Origin: CAVUCH01 sp963697705
GTDB taxonomy: Bacteria; Acidobacteriota; Vicinamibacteria; Vicinamibacterales; JAENWD01
Direction: 5' to 3'
DNA: 64,000 nt
Assembly: GCA_963697705.1 (NCBI GenBank)
Contig: CAVOPA010000011.1
Span: 62,001-126,000, forward strand
Part shown: positions 35,306 through 43,429 of the stretch, in pieces
How the letters are laid out: each line of letters begins with the position of its first letter
How positions within the stretch are numbered: the stretch's first letter is position 1
Notes under the pieces: model-generated
The model's database searches: none
Seen by the model: only the letters and a program-made list of their open reading frames with translations
What the model was told of the DNA's origin: nothing
Translations under genes and position numbers: made by a program

Positions 35306-37003
35306 ATGCTGCGTTACCTCCGGATCCGCAATCTCGCCGTCATCGAGCAGGTCGAGGTCGAATTCGATCCCGGGCTCAACGTCCTGACCGGCGAGACGGG
35401 CGCGGGTAAATCCATTCTTGTCGAGGCCGTGGGCCTGCTGCTCGGGGGTCGCGCGTCGACCGACCTGGTGCGCACGGGCGAAGCCCTCGCCGAGATCGAA
35501 GCGCAGTTCGACGACGGCGCCGGGGAGGTGGTGCTCCGGAGGGAGGTGACGGCGCAGGGACGAAGCCGCGCGTTCATCAACGGCATGCTGGCCACGGCTG
35601 GTGGGTTGCGCGAGCTCTCTGACCGTCTCATCGAGCTGCACGGTCAGCATGAGCATCAGGTCCTGGGCGATCCCGAGAGCCACCTGACGCTCCTCGACGC
35701 CTACGCAGGTCTGTCGTCGGCGCGCGCCGAGGTGGGGGAGGCGTTCGCGAATGTGCAGCGGCTCAGAACCGAACTGCAGGCATCGCAGCTCAATGAACGC
35801 GAGAAGGCGGCTCGAATCGACCTGCTCACGTTTCAGCGCGACGAGATTGCCCGCGCACATCTCCGCGCGGGTGAAGACGACGAGTGCGCCGCCACGCGCC
35901 AGGTGCTCGCGAATGCTGAGAAGCTGCAGCGCCTGAGCGGCGAGGCGTACGCGGCGCTCTACGAATCAGACGGCGCGGTGCTTGGCGCGCTTACCGCAGT
36001 CTGGCGGAAGGTCGGCGAGCTCGCAACGCTCGATCCGCGTGTTTCGCCGTATCTGGAGGCACGAGACACCATCAAATCGCAGCTCGAAGACCTCGCCTTC
36101 TTCCTTCGCAGCTATGCGGCGGGTATCGATGCGGCGCCGGCGCGGCTGCAGGAAGTTGACGATCGCCTGGTGCTCCTCGACCGCCTGAAGCGCAAGTACG
36201 GTCCCTCGCTGGCGGACGTCCAAGCCCACTACGAGACCTGCGTCCAGGAACTGACAAGTCTCGCGGGTCTGGACGAACGTGCCAATCGCGTTCGCGAAGA
36301 GCTGGCAGCCGCAAGCGCGGAATATCTGGATCGCGCGGGAGCGCTCTCGGCTCTTCGCCGAGCGGCCGCGGATCGGTTCGCATCGGCGCTCGAACGGAGC
36401 CTCGGCGAACTCGCCATGGCGCGGACACAGTTTGCGGTGCAGTTCGACGACACCACTGCGAGTGATGCGGCGTGGAGCGCGGCCGGCATCGACCGCGCGG
36501 AGTTCCTGGTATCGCCGAACCCGGGAGAGGAACTCCGCCCACTCGCCCGCATCGCGTCGGGAGGGGAGTTGTCGCGTGTGATGCTGGCACTCCGCAGCCT
36601 TTCGGTCGCGACCGGAACGGCCCGCACACTGATCTTCGACGAGGTGGACGCGGGCATCGGGGGCAGGGCCGCCGACGATGTGGGGCGGAAGCTCCAGCGC
36701 CTGGGGGCGGACGCACAGGTGCTGTGCATCACGCACTTGCCGCAGATCGCGGCGTCCGGCGCGACGCACTTCAGGGTCAGCAAGTACGTGCGGGGCGGAC
36801 GAACCCAGACGGTTGTTCAGCGGCTCAGGGGCGTCGACCGGCAGGAGGAACTCGCCCGTATGATGGCTGGAGGCGCGATTACCCCATCTGTCCTCGCCAG
36901 CGCGCGCGAGTTGCTCGCCAGCCGCGATCAACAGAAGCGAGGCGAAAGCGAAGCTGGAGCAAAAGGCGAAAGCGAAAGTCGAAAGGCGAAAGGCCGAAAG
37001 TGA
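35306..37003 (+). CDS. recN: DNA repair protein RecN
   Basis: SMC-like ATPase acting early in double-strand break repair. 565 aa from ATG 35306 (MLRYLRIRNLAVIEQVEVEF). Walker A is LTGETGAGKSILVEAVG, a coiled coil spans about 150-350, the signature is ASGGELSRVMLALRS, and Walker B is LIFDEVDAGIGG. It ends in an unusual tail after LLASRDQQK, in which about 55 bases of GGCGAAAG-type word repeats are translated as Lys/Gly/Glu/Ser-rich sequence. The stop overlaps the GTG start of miaB. Confidence 0.95.
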   Translation: MLRYLRIRNLAVIEQVEVEFDPGLNVLTGETGAGKSILVEAVGLLLGGRASTDLVRTGEALAEIEAQFDDGAGEVVLRREVTAQGRSRAFINGMLATAGGLRELSDRLIELHGQHEHQVLGDPESHLTLLDAYAGLSSARAEVGEAFANVQRLRTELQASQLNEREKAARIDLLTFQRDEIARAHLRAGEDDECAATRQVLANAEKLQRLSGEAYAALYESDGAVLGALTAVWRKVGELATLDPRVSPYLEARDTIKSQLEDLAFFLRSYAAGIDAAPARLQEVDDRLVLLDRLKRKYGPSLADVQAHYETCVQELTSLAGLDERANRVREELAAASAEYLDRAGALSALRRAAADRFASALERSLGELAMARTQFAVQFDDTTASDAAWSAAGIDRAEFLVSPNPGEELRPLARIASGGELSRVMLALRSLSVATGTARTLIFDEVDAGIGGRAADDVGRKLQRLGADAQVLCITHLPQIAASGATHFRVSKYVRGGRTQTVVQRLRGVDRQEELARMMAGGAITPSVLASARELLASRDQQKRGESEAGAKGESESRKAKGRK

Positions 37004-38332
37004 GCCGCAGATACCTGATTGAGACCTTCGGCTGCCAGATGAACTATCACGACTCGGACCAGATGGCCGGGTTGCTGGAGTCAGCGGGATACGAGCGTAC
37101 GACAGACGATCGCGACGCGGACGTCATTGTCATCAACACGTGCAGCGTGCGTGAACGCGCCGAGGACAAGCTGTACACCCGACTCGGGGAACTCCGTGAG
37201 CTCGGACGTGAGACGGGACACGATCCCGTCGTGGCGGTCGCCGGGTGTGTCGCCCAGCAGGAGGGATCGGCGCTGCTGAAACGCTCCGGCCCGGTCGACG
37301 TCATCGTCGGGACGCGGCGCGTTCGGATGCTGCCGATGCTGTTGGAGAAGGCAGCAGAGACCGGCCAGGTACAAATCGACCTCGGCGCCGAAGACGATGT
37401 CGCGTTTCCGTTCGCCGTGACGCGTCGCAGCGACCCAGTGCGGGCGTGGGTGACGATCATTGAGGGCTGCAACGAGTACCTGCAGCTTCTGCGTGGTTCC
37501 GTACACTCGTGGCCAGGAGCGGATGCGACCGAAGGCGGAGATCCTCGCCGAGGTCCGGGCGGCGGCGGAGTCCGGGCACCGTGAGGTGCAGCTGCTTGGG
37601 CAGATTGTCAATCATTATCAGGCCCCGGATGACCGCGCCTGCGATTTCGCTGGCCTCCTCGAAGCGGTTCACGAGATCCCGGGCATCGATCGAATCCGAT
37701 TTGCCAGCCCGCATCCGCGGCACGTCTCCGACCGTCTGGTGGCCGCCATGCGTGACCTACCGAAGGTCTGTAAGCACCTCCACCTGCCCGTGCAATCAGG
37801 CTCGACGAGGGTGCTCGGCCTGATGCGTCGGCGCTACTCGCGAGAGTCGTACCTCGAGATCGTTCGTCGCGTGCGCGAGGCCGTTCCCGGCGTAGCGTTG
37901 TCTACCGACATGATTGTGGGCTTTCCCGGTGAGACGGCCGACGACTTCGAAGAGACGCTCACCCTGATGTCTGCCGTCGAATACCACAGCATCTTCTCAT
38001 TCAAGTACTCCGAGCGGCCGAATACGCTTGCGGCCAAGCGCTATGCGGACGACGTTCCTGAGGAGGAGAAGACGCGGAGGATCGTGGAGCTGCAGGCACT
38101 GCAGCGGCGTATCCAGTTGCGCATGTTCGAGGCTGCGGTGGGACAGATCGTCGACGTCCTGATCGATGCCGCGAGCCGCCGGCGGGACTCGGAGGTGTCA
38201 GGGCGCACGTCTGGCAACACGGTCGTGAACCTGCCAGGTCCCCGTGAATGGATTGGCCGCATCACGCCTGTGATCATCCGACGGGCAGGCCCGAACAGCC
38301 TCTGGGGCGAGCCACTCGCGACTTCGGCTTGA
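37000..38332 (+). CDS. miaB: tRNA-2-methylthio-N6-dimethylallyladenosine synthase MiaB (frameshift at about 37480)
   Basis: Radical-SAM methylthiotransferase acting on A37 of tRNAs reading U-starting codons. About 443 aa reconstructed. The N-terminal UPF0004 domain has RYLIETFGCQMNYHDSDQMA and NTCSVRERAEDK. The frame then reads IIEGCNEYLQLL. Removing one C from the pair at 37479-37480 restores EGCNEYCSFCVVPYTRG, the CxxxCxxC cluster motif. The rest (LPVQSGSTRVLGLMRRRYSR, TRAM domain) continues in the other frame. GTG start at 37000 overlaps the recN stop. The break lies inside the catalytic motif, so a genuine product would be inactive. Confidence 0.92.
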
Positions 38333-38409
38333 CACCGCGGGCCACGGAGCCTACGGTGTGGACACGCGGCGCGGAGGGCGGCACGAGCCGGCACCGCTCG
38401 GACGAACCC

Positions 38410-38895
38410 ATGCAGATAGCCATGACAATCAAAGGGCTGATGGTCGACCCGGTCACCAACATGCCCATCATCATCCTTCGCGACGAGGACGGCGGCCGCG
38501 TGCTCCCTATCTGGGTTGGCGTATTCGAGGCGAACGCAATCGCCCTGCAGATCGAGAACGTCACCATGCCCCGGCCGATGACCCATGACCTGCTTCGGAA
38601 CGTCATTCACAACCTCCAGGGTCGCGTGCAGAAGGTGGTCGTTTCCGACTTGAAGGACAATACGTTCTACGCGCTGATCTACGTGGCGGTGGGCGAGGAG
38701 GTCACCGCGATCGATGCCCGCCCGAGCGACGCGATCGCGCTGGCCCTACGATCGAAGGCGCCGATCCTCGTGGAGGAGAGCGTCATCGACAACGCGAAGA
38801 CGCTGGACGTGGGCAACGAGCAGGCTGATGCCGAGCGCCTGGAGAAATGGCTCGAGGGGCTCGATCCCGACGAACTCGGCAAGTACAAGATGTGA
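38410..38895 (+). CDS. Bifunctional nuclease family protein (DUF151)
   Basis: 161 aa from ATG 38410; in-frame codons extend upstream without conserved sequence. The family motif block is MTIKGLMVDPVTNMPIIILR, then LPIWVGVFEANAIALQIENV, RPMTHDLL and IDARPSDAIALALRSKAPI. The protein ends in an acidic/Lys tail after LEKWLEGLDPDELG. DUF151 proteins in plants and bacteria have nuclease activity in vitro, but the physiological role is unclear. It sits between miaB and parA, eight bases before the latter. Confidence 0.88.
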   Translation: MQIAMTIKGLMVDPVTNMPIIILRDEDGGRVLPIWVGVFEANAIALQIENVTMPRPMTHDLLRNVIHNLQGRVQKVVVSDLKDNTFYALIYVAVGEEVTAIDARPSDAIALALRSKAPILVEESVIDNAKTLDVGNEQADAERLEKWLEGLDPDELGKYKM

Positions 38896-38903
38896 CCGGC
38901 TCC

Positions 38904-39656
38904 ATGATCGTTGCCATTGCAAATCAGAAGGGCGGGGTCGGAAAGACGACGACCGCCATCAACCTGGCGGCGGCCCTCGCGCTACGAGGGCAACCGACGC
39001 TGCTCGTCGACCTGGATCCGCAGGCGAACAGCACGATCTCATTCCTCGACATGCGCAGCGTGACGCGCAGCGTCTATGACGTGATCGCTGAAGGAACGGA
39101 CTTCGCGGACGTCATCCTGCCGGCGGCTGTGCCGAACCTCTTCGTGGCGCCGTCCCGAATCGCGCTGGCGAAGCTCGAAGCCAAACTGGTGGGGGAGTTG
39201 GACGCGCATTTTCGGCTGAAGGATCGGCTGGAGGCGTTGAAGCCCACGTATCCGCAGATGGTGATCGATTGCCCGCCGGCACTGGGGCTATTGACCGTCA
39301 ATGCACTCGTGGCGGCGACGCATTTGGTGGTGCCTATCCAGTCGTCGTACTTCGCGCTGGAAGGCACTGACGACCTCCTCGAAACGGTGGAGAAGGTGCG
39401 CGCACGCGCGAACCCCACGCTGCAGATCATGGGCGTCGTCATCACCATGCACGACAAGCGTACCTCTCTGGCGCGCGACATCCGGGAGCAGATCCAGCGC
39501 GTGTTTGGCACCAAGGTGTTCAGGACGACGATCAGCAAGAGCGTGCGGCTCGAAGAGAGCCCTGCATACAAGGAATCCATCTTCACGTTCGCTCCAGACT
39601 CGAGCGGGGCGACCGAGTATTACAGCCTGTGCGAGGAGGTCATCGATCGTGTCTAG
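38904..39656 (+). CDS. parA: ParA/Soj-family chromosome partitioning ATPase
   Basis: 250 aa without an N-terminal DNA-binding extension, as in chromosomal Soj. It has the deviant Walker A KGGVGKTTTAINLAAALA with both lysines, the Walker A' DLDPQANST, Walker B MVIDCPPALGLLTVNAL, and a C-terminal block with RDIREQIQRVFGTKVF. It forms an ATP-driven gradient moving ParB-parS complexes. It is followed by parB, overlapping by eight bases. I did not find a canonical parS in the window. Confidence 0.95.
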   Translation: MIVAIANQKGGVGKTTTAINLAAALALRGQPTLLVDLDPQANSTISFLDMRSVTRSVYDVIAEGTDFADVILPAAVPNLFVAPSRIALAKLEAKLVGELDAHFRLKDRLEALKPTYPQMVIDCPPALGLLTVNALVAATHLVVPIQSSYFALEGTDDLLETVEKVRARANPTLQIMGVVITMHDKRTSLARDIREQIQRVFGTKVFRTTISKSVRLEESPAYKESIFTFAPDSSGATEYYSLCEEVIDRV

Positions 39657-40473
39657 GCGAGCAGGGCTCCCCAATAACGTGCGCATGCGCCACGACGAGC
39701 ACTACGTGGAGGCGTTGACGGCCTCGGCAGGCACTCCGGTTGGACGCATGGTGCCGATTGAACTCATCGACCCCAATCCGAATCAACCCCGGCAGGTCAT
39801 GGGCGACCTTTCGGAGCTGATGGCCTCCATCGCGGAGAAGGGGATCATTGAGCCACTGGTGCTGCGGCAGCGAGGCGAGCGATACCAAATCATCGCCGGC
39901 GAGCGACGCTACCAGGCGGCGGTACAAGTCGGCCTCAAGGAACTCCCGAGCGTAATCCGCGAGGCAGACGACACCGAGATCATGGAAATCGCCTTGGTGG
40001 AGAACCTCCAGCGCAAGGACCTCACTGCCTTCGAAGAAGCCGAAGCGCTGCACGTTCTGGCGACGAGCTGCGGCTATACCCATGAGATGCTGGCACGGCG
40101 GCTGGGCCGGTCGCGCACCGCCGTCACGGAATCGCTTTCGCTTCAGGCGATGCCAGACGATGTGAAGAACCTTTGTCGGCTGGCCGACATTTCTTCTAAG
40201 TCGTTACTTCTTCAGGTGGTTAGACAATCTGACCAGCAGAAAATGTATGCGCTGGTTGAAAAGATATCGTCCGGCAGTGCGGCCACCCGCGAGGAAGTGC
40301 GTAAGGCGACTGCCAAGCCCAAAGCTGGGCGCCCGAAGCCGTTCACGTTCAACTACCGCCCGCAGCACAAGAACTTCACGCTCAAGATGCGGTTCCGCAA
40401 AGGCAGTGTCGAGCGCGACGAAGTCATCACGGCATTGGAAGGCATCCTGGCAGACTTGCGGCAGCAGGATTGA
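39649..40473 (+). CDS. parB: ParB/Spo0J-family chromosome partitioning protein
   Basis: 274 aa from GTG 39649 (MSRRAGLPNNVRMRHDEHYV), set by a GAGGAGG Shine-Dalgarno inside the parA end. The N-terminal CTPase domain has IDPNPNQPRQVMGDL, GIIEPLVLRQRG, IIAGERRYQAA and ENLQRKDLTAFEEAEAL. The helix-turn-helix domain contains MLARRLGRSRTAVTESL. The C-terminal dimerisation end is FTLKMRFRKGSVERDEVITAL. Together with parA it makes a compact two-gene partition locus next to a palindrome-rich noncoding region. Confidence 0.95.
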   Translation: MSRRAGLPNNVRMRHDEHYVEALTASAGTPVGRMVPIELIDPNPNQPRQVMGDLSELMASIAEKGIIEPLVLRQRGERYQIIAGERRYQAAVQVGLKELPSVIREADDTEIMEIALVENLQRKDLTAFEEAEALHVLATSCGYTHEMLARRLGRSRTAVTESLSLQAMPDDVKNLCRLADISSKSLLLQVVRQSDQQKMYALVEKISSGSAATREEVRKATAKPKAGRPKPFTFNYRPQHKNFTLKMRFRKGSVERDEVITALEGILADLRQQD

Positions 40474-41196
40474 CGCAGCGGCTCAGCGCGGCGTCAACAG
40501 CATGCTTCGGCCGTGTTGTTGGCGACACGACCTTCTGATTATCCCAGGTCCGCTCATACGACAACCTAAAGGGCCTTGAGAGCTCGGCTCAGCCGAAGAG
40601 CCGCAATGGGCCGTCCGTTCGGACACTGGCGAGCACGCACCGCGACTTGCGACACGTGCGCCTTGCGGTACCAGGACTCCCACGACAATCGGCCAGAACG
40701 AAGGGTTAGCCGGAGCGAGAGCGACGATCTCTCATAAACAGCCAAATGGCTGTCGCGGTGAAGTCATTCTGAGGCAGTACTCAACATAACACTTGTTATC
40801 AGACTCCAATGGTATGTAGAACAAAACCTCGCTGTGGACGGATTGTGCACCTCGATTCTGGACTTTGACCTAAGTCCATGGGCCGCTGACCCGCCCTTGC
40901 GAGCCCGCGCCCCAAGGTCGGCCGGAACGGCCGATTGATTGCTCCCGGCGTGGCCGCGTCAGGCACTCGTCATTCCGGCGCCTCGCTCTCCCTCGGATGG
41001 CGGCCGCCGCCGTTCGCTTTCAGTTGTCACTCCATCGCCGCCGCGACCGAGCCCTGGCGCGTAAAACGCGCGAGCCTGGCGACCGCCCACTGCGGAGGGC
41101 GCGATGTGAGATGTGAGGTATGGGAGCCTCGGCGCCGGAGCGAGGCCGAACACGGATTCTGTGATGGGGCCTATAGAACCGACCGTCAGGTGGTCT
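40474..41196. other. Long noncoding region downstream of parB, relatively AT-rich with three palindromes
   Basis: No supported gene in 723 bases between parB and the convergent GH57 gene. Between about 40730 and 40880 there are three short inverted repeats. These are ACAGCCA-AA-TGGCTGT (40738-40753), ATAACA-CT-TGTTAT (40786-40799) and GGACTT-TGACCT-AAGTCC (40860-40877). Further on lies the hairpin GCGCG-TAAAA-CGCGC (41057-41071) and a short GATGTGAG word pair (about 41102-41118). Base composition of the middle part is lower in GC than the neighbouring genes. Possible readings are protein-binding sites, a centromere-like site, or a decayed element. Confidence 0.6.
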
Positions 41197-43395
41197 CTAG
41201 GCGGTCCAGTTGTAGGCTTCGAACTCTGGCGACGGAACCACAATCCCGAGCGCCTGGTGGCCCGGATAGCGCTCCAGCTCCGCGCCGTTCAGGTGAAGGG
41301 ACAGGAAGCACTCGAGTCGCGTTCCGGGACCCACGCCCAGCCCCGCGAACGGAATCGCAATCTCGAGGATCTGCCGCCCTTCGGCGGCTACCCCGGGTGC
41401 CGGAAACGCCTGCCAGCCATCGGGCTCGCGCGATTCCATCACCGCGATCAGACGACCACCACCTGAGGAGACGCGGACCCGGACGTCGGGCGGAGAGACG
41501 AACGTGACGCGGACCTCCGCCGTGCCCACGAGCAGATCGCCGGCTCGGCGGCGGAAGTCGACCCGCAGGACGAGACGGTCCACTTCGAACCCGAACAGGA
41601 GCAAGGTGATTAACGGCTGACTGCCCTCGGCAACCTGATGCATCGACCCCGCCGCGCCCCGGAGCTGGAGAGAGCCGGCGCCGAGCCACTCGAAGTAGCT
41701 CGTCACCTCGCCGTCGAGCGTCGCGCGCACGAACGCCGACGGCGGCTCGGCTACCGTCCGGGGCGGTTCCGTGCTGATGTTCGTGATGAACAGCTCTTCG
41801 GGCACGGGCTTGTCGAGCGCGCGGTACACGTTACGGAGGTGCCGGCGGAACAGGTCGTCGAAGTCCAGATCGTGCTCGGACGAGTGGTCGTCGCCGTACC
41901 ACCAGCACCAGTCGCTGCCCTCCGCGACGAACAGCTCCTCGCGCGCCCGCAGCAGCGCCGCGGCATCGGCCCCAGGGCCGGGCGCCTCGAGCGCCTGGCG
42001 TGCCTCGGCGAGCTGGCTCCAGGCGCGGTGGTCATCGGCGTGGCCAATCCACACGTAGAAGTCGCCGTTGATCCATGAGCCGGGGAATATGCCGTGCAGC
42101 AGCTCGGTTGCGCCCGCGCACCCCTCCGACATCGTCACCGTCGTCAGGTCTGGATGCGAGGAGAGCGCCCCGTAGAGTGCGCGCAAGAACGGGCGACCGC
42201 CGCCGTCGAAGTGCTCCCAGGCGTTCTCGCCGTCGAGGATGACGGGGATGAGCGCTACGCCCCCGTTGGTACGCTGGGCGTAGCGACGCCCCGCTTCGAC
42301 GAGCCGCCCGACGAAGTCACCGGCCGCGGCCTCGGCCGACCACGACGCGTAGGTGAAGCCGATGAGGTCGGAGAGTGCGTGATCGCGGAACACGCAGGCG
42401 ATCTCGTGCTCCCCCGCCCGTACACGGTACGGACGGTAGAGAATCTCCGGTTGCTGCAGGTGACCATACCCGTCGCGCGTCAGCGAGGCACCGATACTGC
42501 GCGCGAGGATCAGCTCGTCGGTCGCCATCCATTGCAAGCCTGCATCATCCGCGAGCGGAATCACCGCGTCCGACACCGACCCTTCCGATGGCCAGAGCCC
42601 ACGCGGCGCCTTGCCAAAGACGCGGGCGTGGTACTCGACCGACCGCCGCAGCTGCTCCGCGGCATCTTCAGGGTGCCGGAACCGCTGGCGCGGCATGCGC
42701 GAGTGCGGGTGCGTGCGCAGGAACACGTCGCTATCGCAGAGGAGCGGCAGAATGGGATGGTAGAAGGGGGACGTCGAGAGCTCTACCTGACCGCGGGCCG
42801 CCGCGGCGGCGTACTCCGGAATCACCTTGCGCAGGATCTCGAGTTCGACCTCACGCAGGACGGCCTTGTCCTCTTCCTCGAAGTGGCGCCCCTTCTGAAC
42901 GAGCCCGCGCACGCGCGGATCGGTCTCGAGGTAAAACGGATCCACCCAGGCGAGCTTGTGCCACACCTGCAGGTCGCGGATGTCGCCGACGGCGAACTGC
43001 CGGGCGGCGACGGCGGGGCTGCCGCCGTGTTCGCGCTTGCGGAGCAGCTCGCCGTATCGCGGGTAGGCGTCGATCATGCGCCCCCGCGGTGCGTGGAAGC
43101 CGTTGGCGACCAGGAAGGTGCGCTCTTCGTCGGTCAGCTGCTCGGCAGGCTTGAGGCCGACCTCGAGATGCCGGTCCCTGGCGCGGCCGTCCGCGAACGC
43201 TTCGAGCTGCACGAGGAGGGACGGCACGAGGTTGAACGTGAGGCGCACGTCCGGAAACTCGCGCAGCAGCGCCGCCATCCCATAGTAGTCCTTGAGCGCA
43301 TGCAGGCGGACCCACGGCAGGATGTGCTCCCCTGTCACCAGGTCCTGATAGAACGGCTGGTGATGGTGCCACAGCAACGCAACGCGTGTTTTCAT
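41197..43395 (-). CDS. Glycoside hydrolase family 57 protein
   Basis: 732 aa, cytoplasmic (no signal peptide). GH57 enzymes are retaining alpha-glucan-active hydrolases or transferases. Motif 1 HHHQPFY is at about residue 10. The nucleophile region GLWPSEGSVSD has Glu271, and the acid/base region VILDGENAWEHF has Asp388. After about residue 560 a beta-sandwich-rich C-terminal part (STEPPRTVAEPP..., SYFEWLGAGSL...) resembles the domain of amylopullulanase-type GH57 proteins. Likely a glycogen or alpha-glucan enzyme; exact specificity cannot be told. It is divergent from lptFG with 34 bases between starts. Confidence 0.88.
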   Translation of the reverse strand: MKTRVALLWHHHQPFYQDLVTGEHILPWVRLHALKDYYGMAALLREFPDVRLTFNLVPSLLVQLEAFADGRARDRHLEVGLKPAEQLTDEERTFLVANGFHAPRGRMIDAYPRYGELLRKREHGGSPAVAARQFAVGDIRDLQVWHKLAWVDPFYLETDPRVRGLVQKGRHFEEEDKAVLREVELEILRKVIPEYAAAAARGQVELSTSPFYHPILPLLCDSDVFLRTHPHSRMPRQRFRHPEDAAEQLRRSVEYHARVFGKAPRGLWPSEGSVSDAVIPLADDAGLQWMATDELILARSIGASLTRDGYGHLQQPEILYRPYRVRAGEHEIACVFRDHALSDLIGFTYASWSAEAAAGDFVGRLVEAGRRYAQRTNGGVALIPVILDGENAWEHFDGGGRPFLRALYGALSSHPDLTTVTMSEGCAGATELLHGIFPGSWINGDFYVWIGHADDHRAWSQLAEARQALEAPGPGADAAALLRAREELFVAEGSDWCWWYGDDHSSEHDLDFDDLFRRHLRNVYRALDKPVPEELFITNISTEPPRTVAEPPSAFVRATLDGEVTSYFEWLGAGSLQLRGAAGSMHQVAEGSQPLITLLLFGFEVDRLVLRVDFRRRAGDLLVGTAEVRVTFVSPPDVRVRVSSGGGRLIAVMESREPDGWQAFPAPGVAAEGRQILEIAIPFAGLGVGPGTRLECFLSLHLNGAELERYPGHQALGIVVPSPEFEAYNWTA

Positions 43396-43420
43396 GTGTT
43401 AAGGTGAGACCGGCTGCTAC

Positions 43421-43426
43421 TACACT
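43421..43426 (+). promoter_or_regulatory. Putative -10 element of lptFG, near-leaderless
   Basis: TACACT at 43421-43426 lies three bases before the ATG at 43430. Transcription would begin at or just inside the start codon, so translation may be leaderless, as suspected for psd. The 34-base divergent spacer also has to serve the GH57 gene. Confidence 0.35.
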
Positions 43427-43429
43427 GAG

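Noticed and set aside
38248..38409. N-terminal extension of the DUF151 protein
   Set aside because: It overlaps miaB and has no conserved sequence; the family begins near MQIAMTIKGLMV at 38410.
40540..40860. DnaA-box-like words and a possible replication origin near parB
   Set aside because: TTATCCCAG and TGTGGACGG each miss several consensus bases. There is no box cluster or dnaA gene, so I kept only the palindrome observation.
40959..41243. 94-codon minus-strand open frame after GH57
   Set aside because: No start signal or domain, and it overlaps the GH57 3' end. Composition is that of noncoding DNA.
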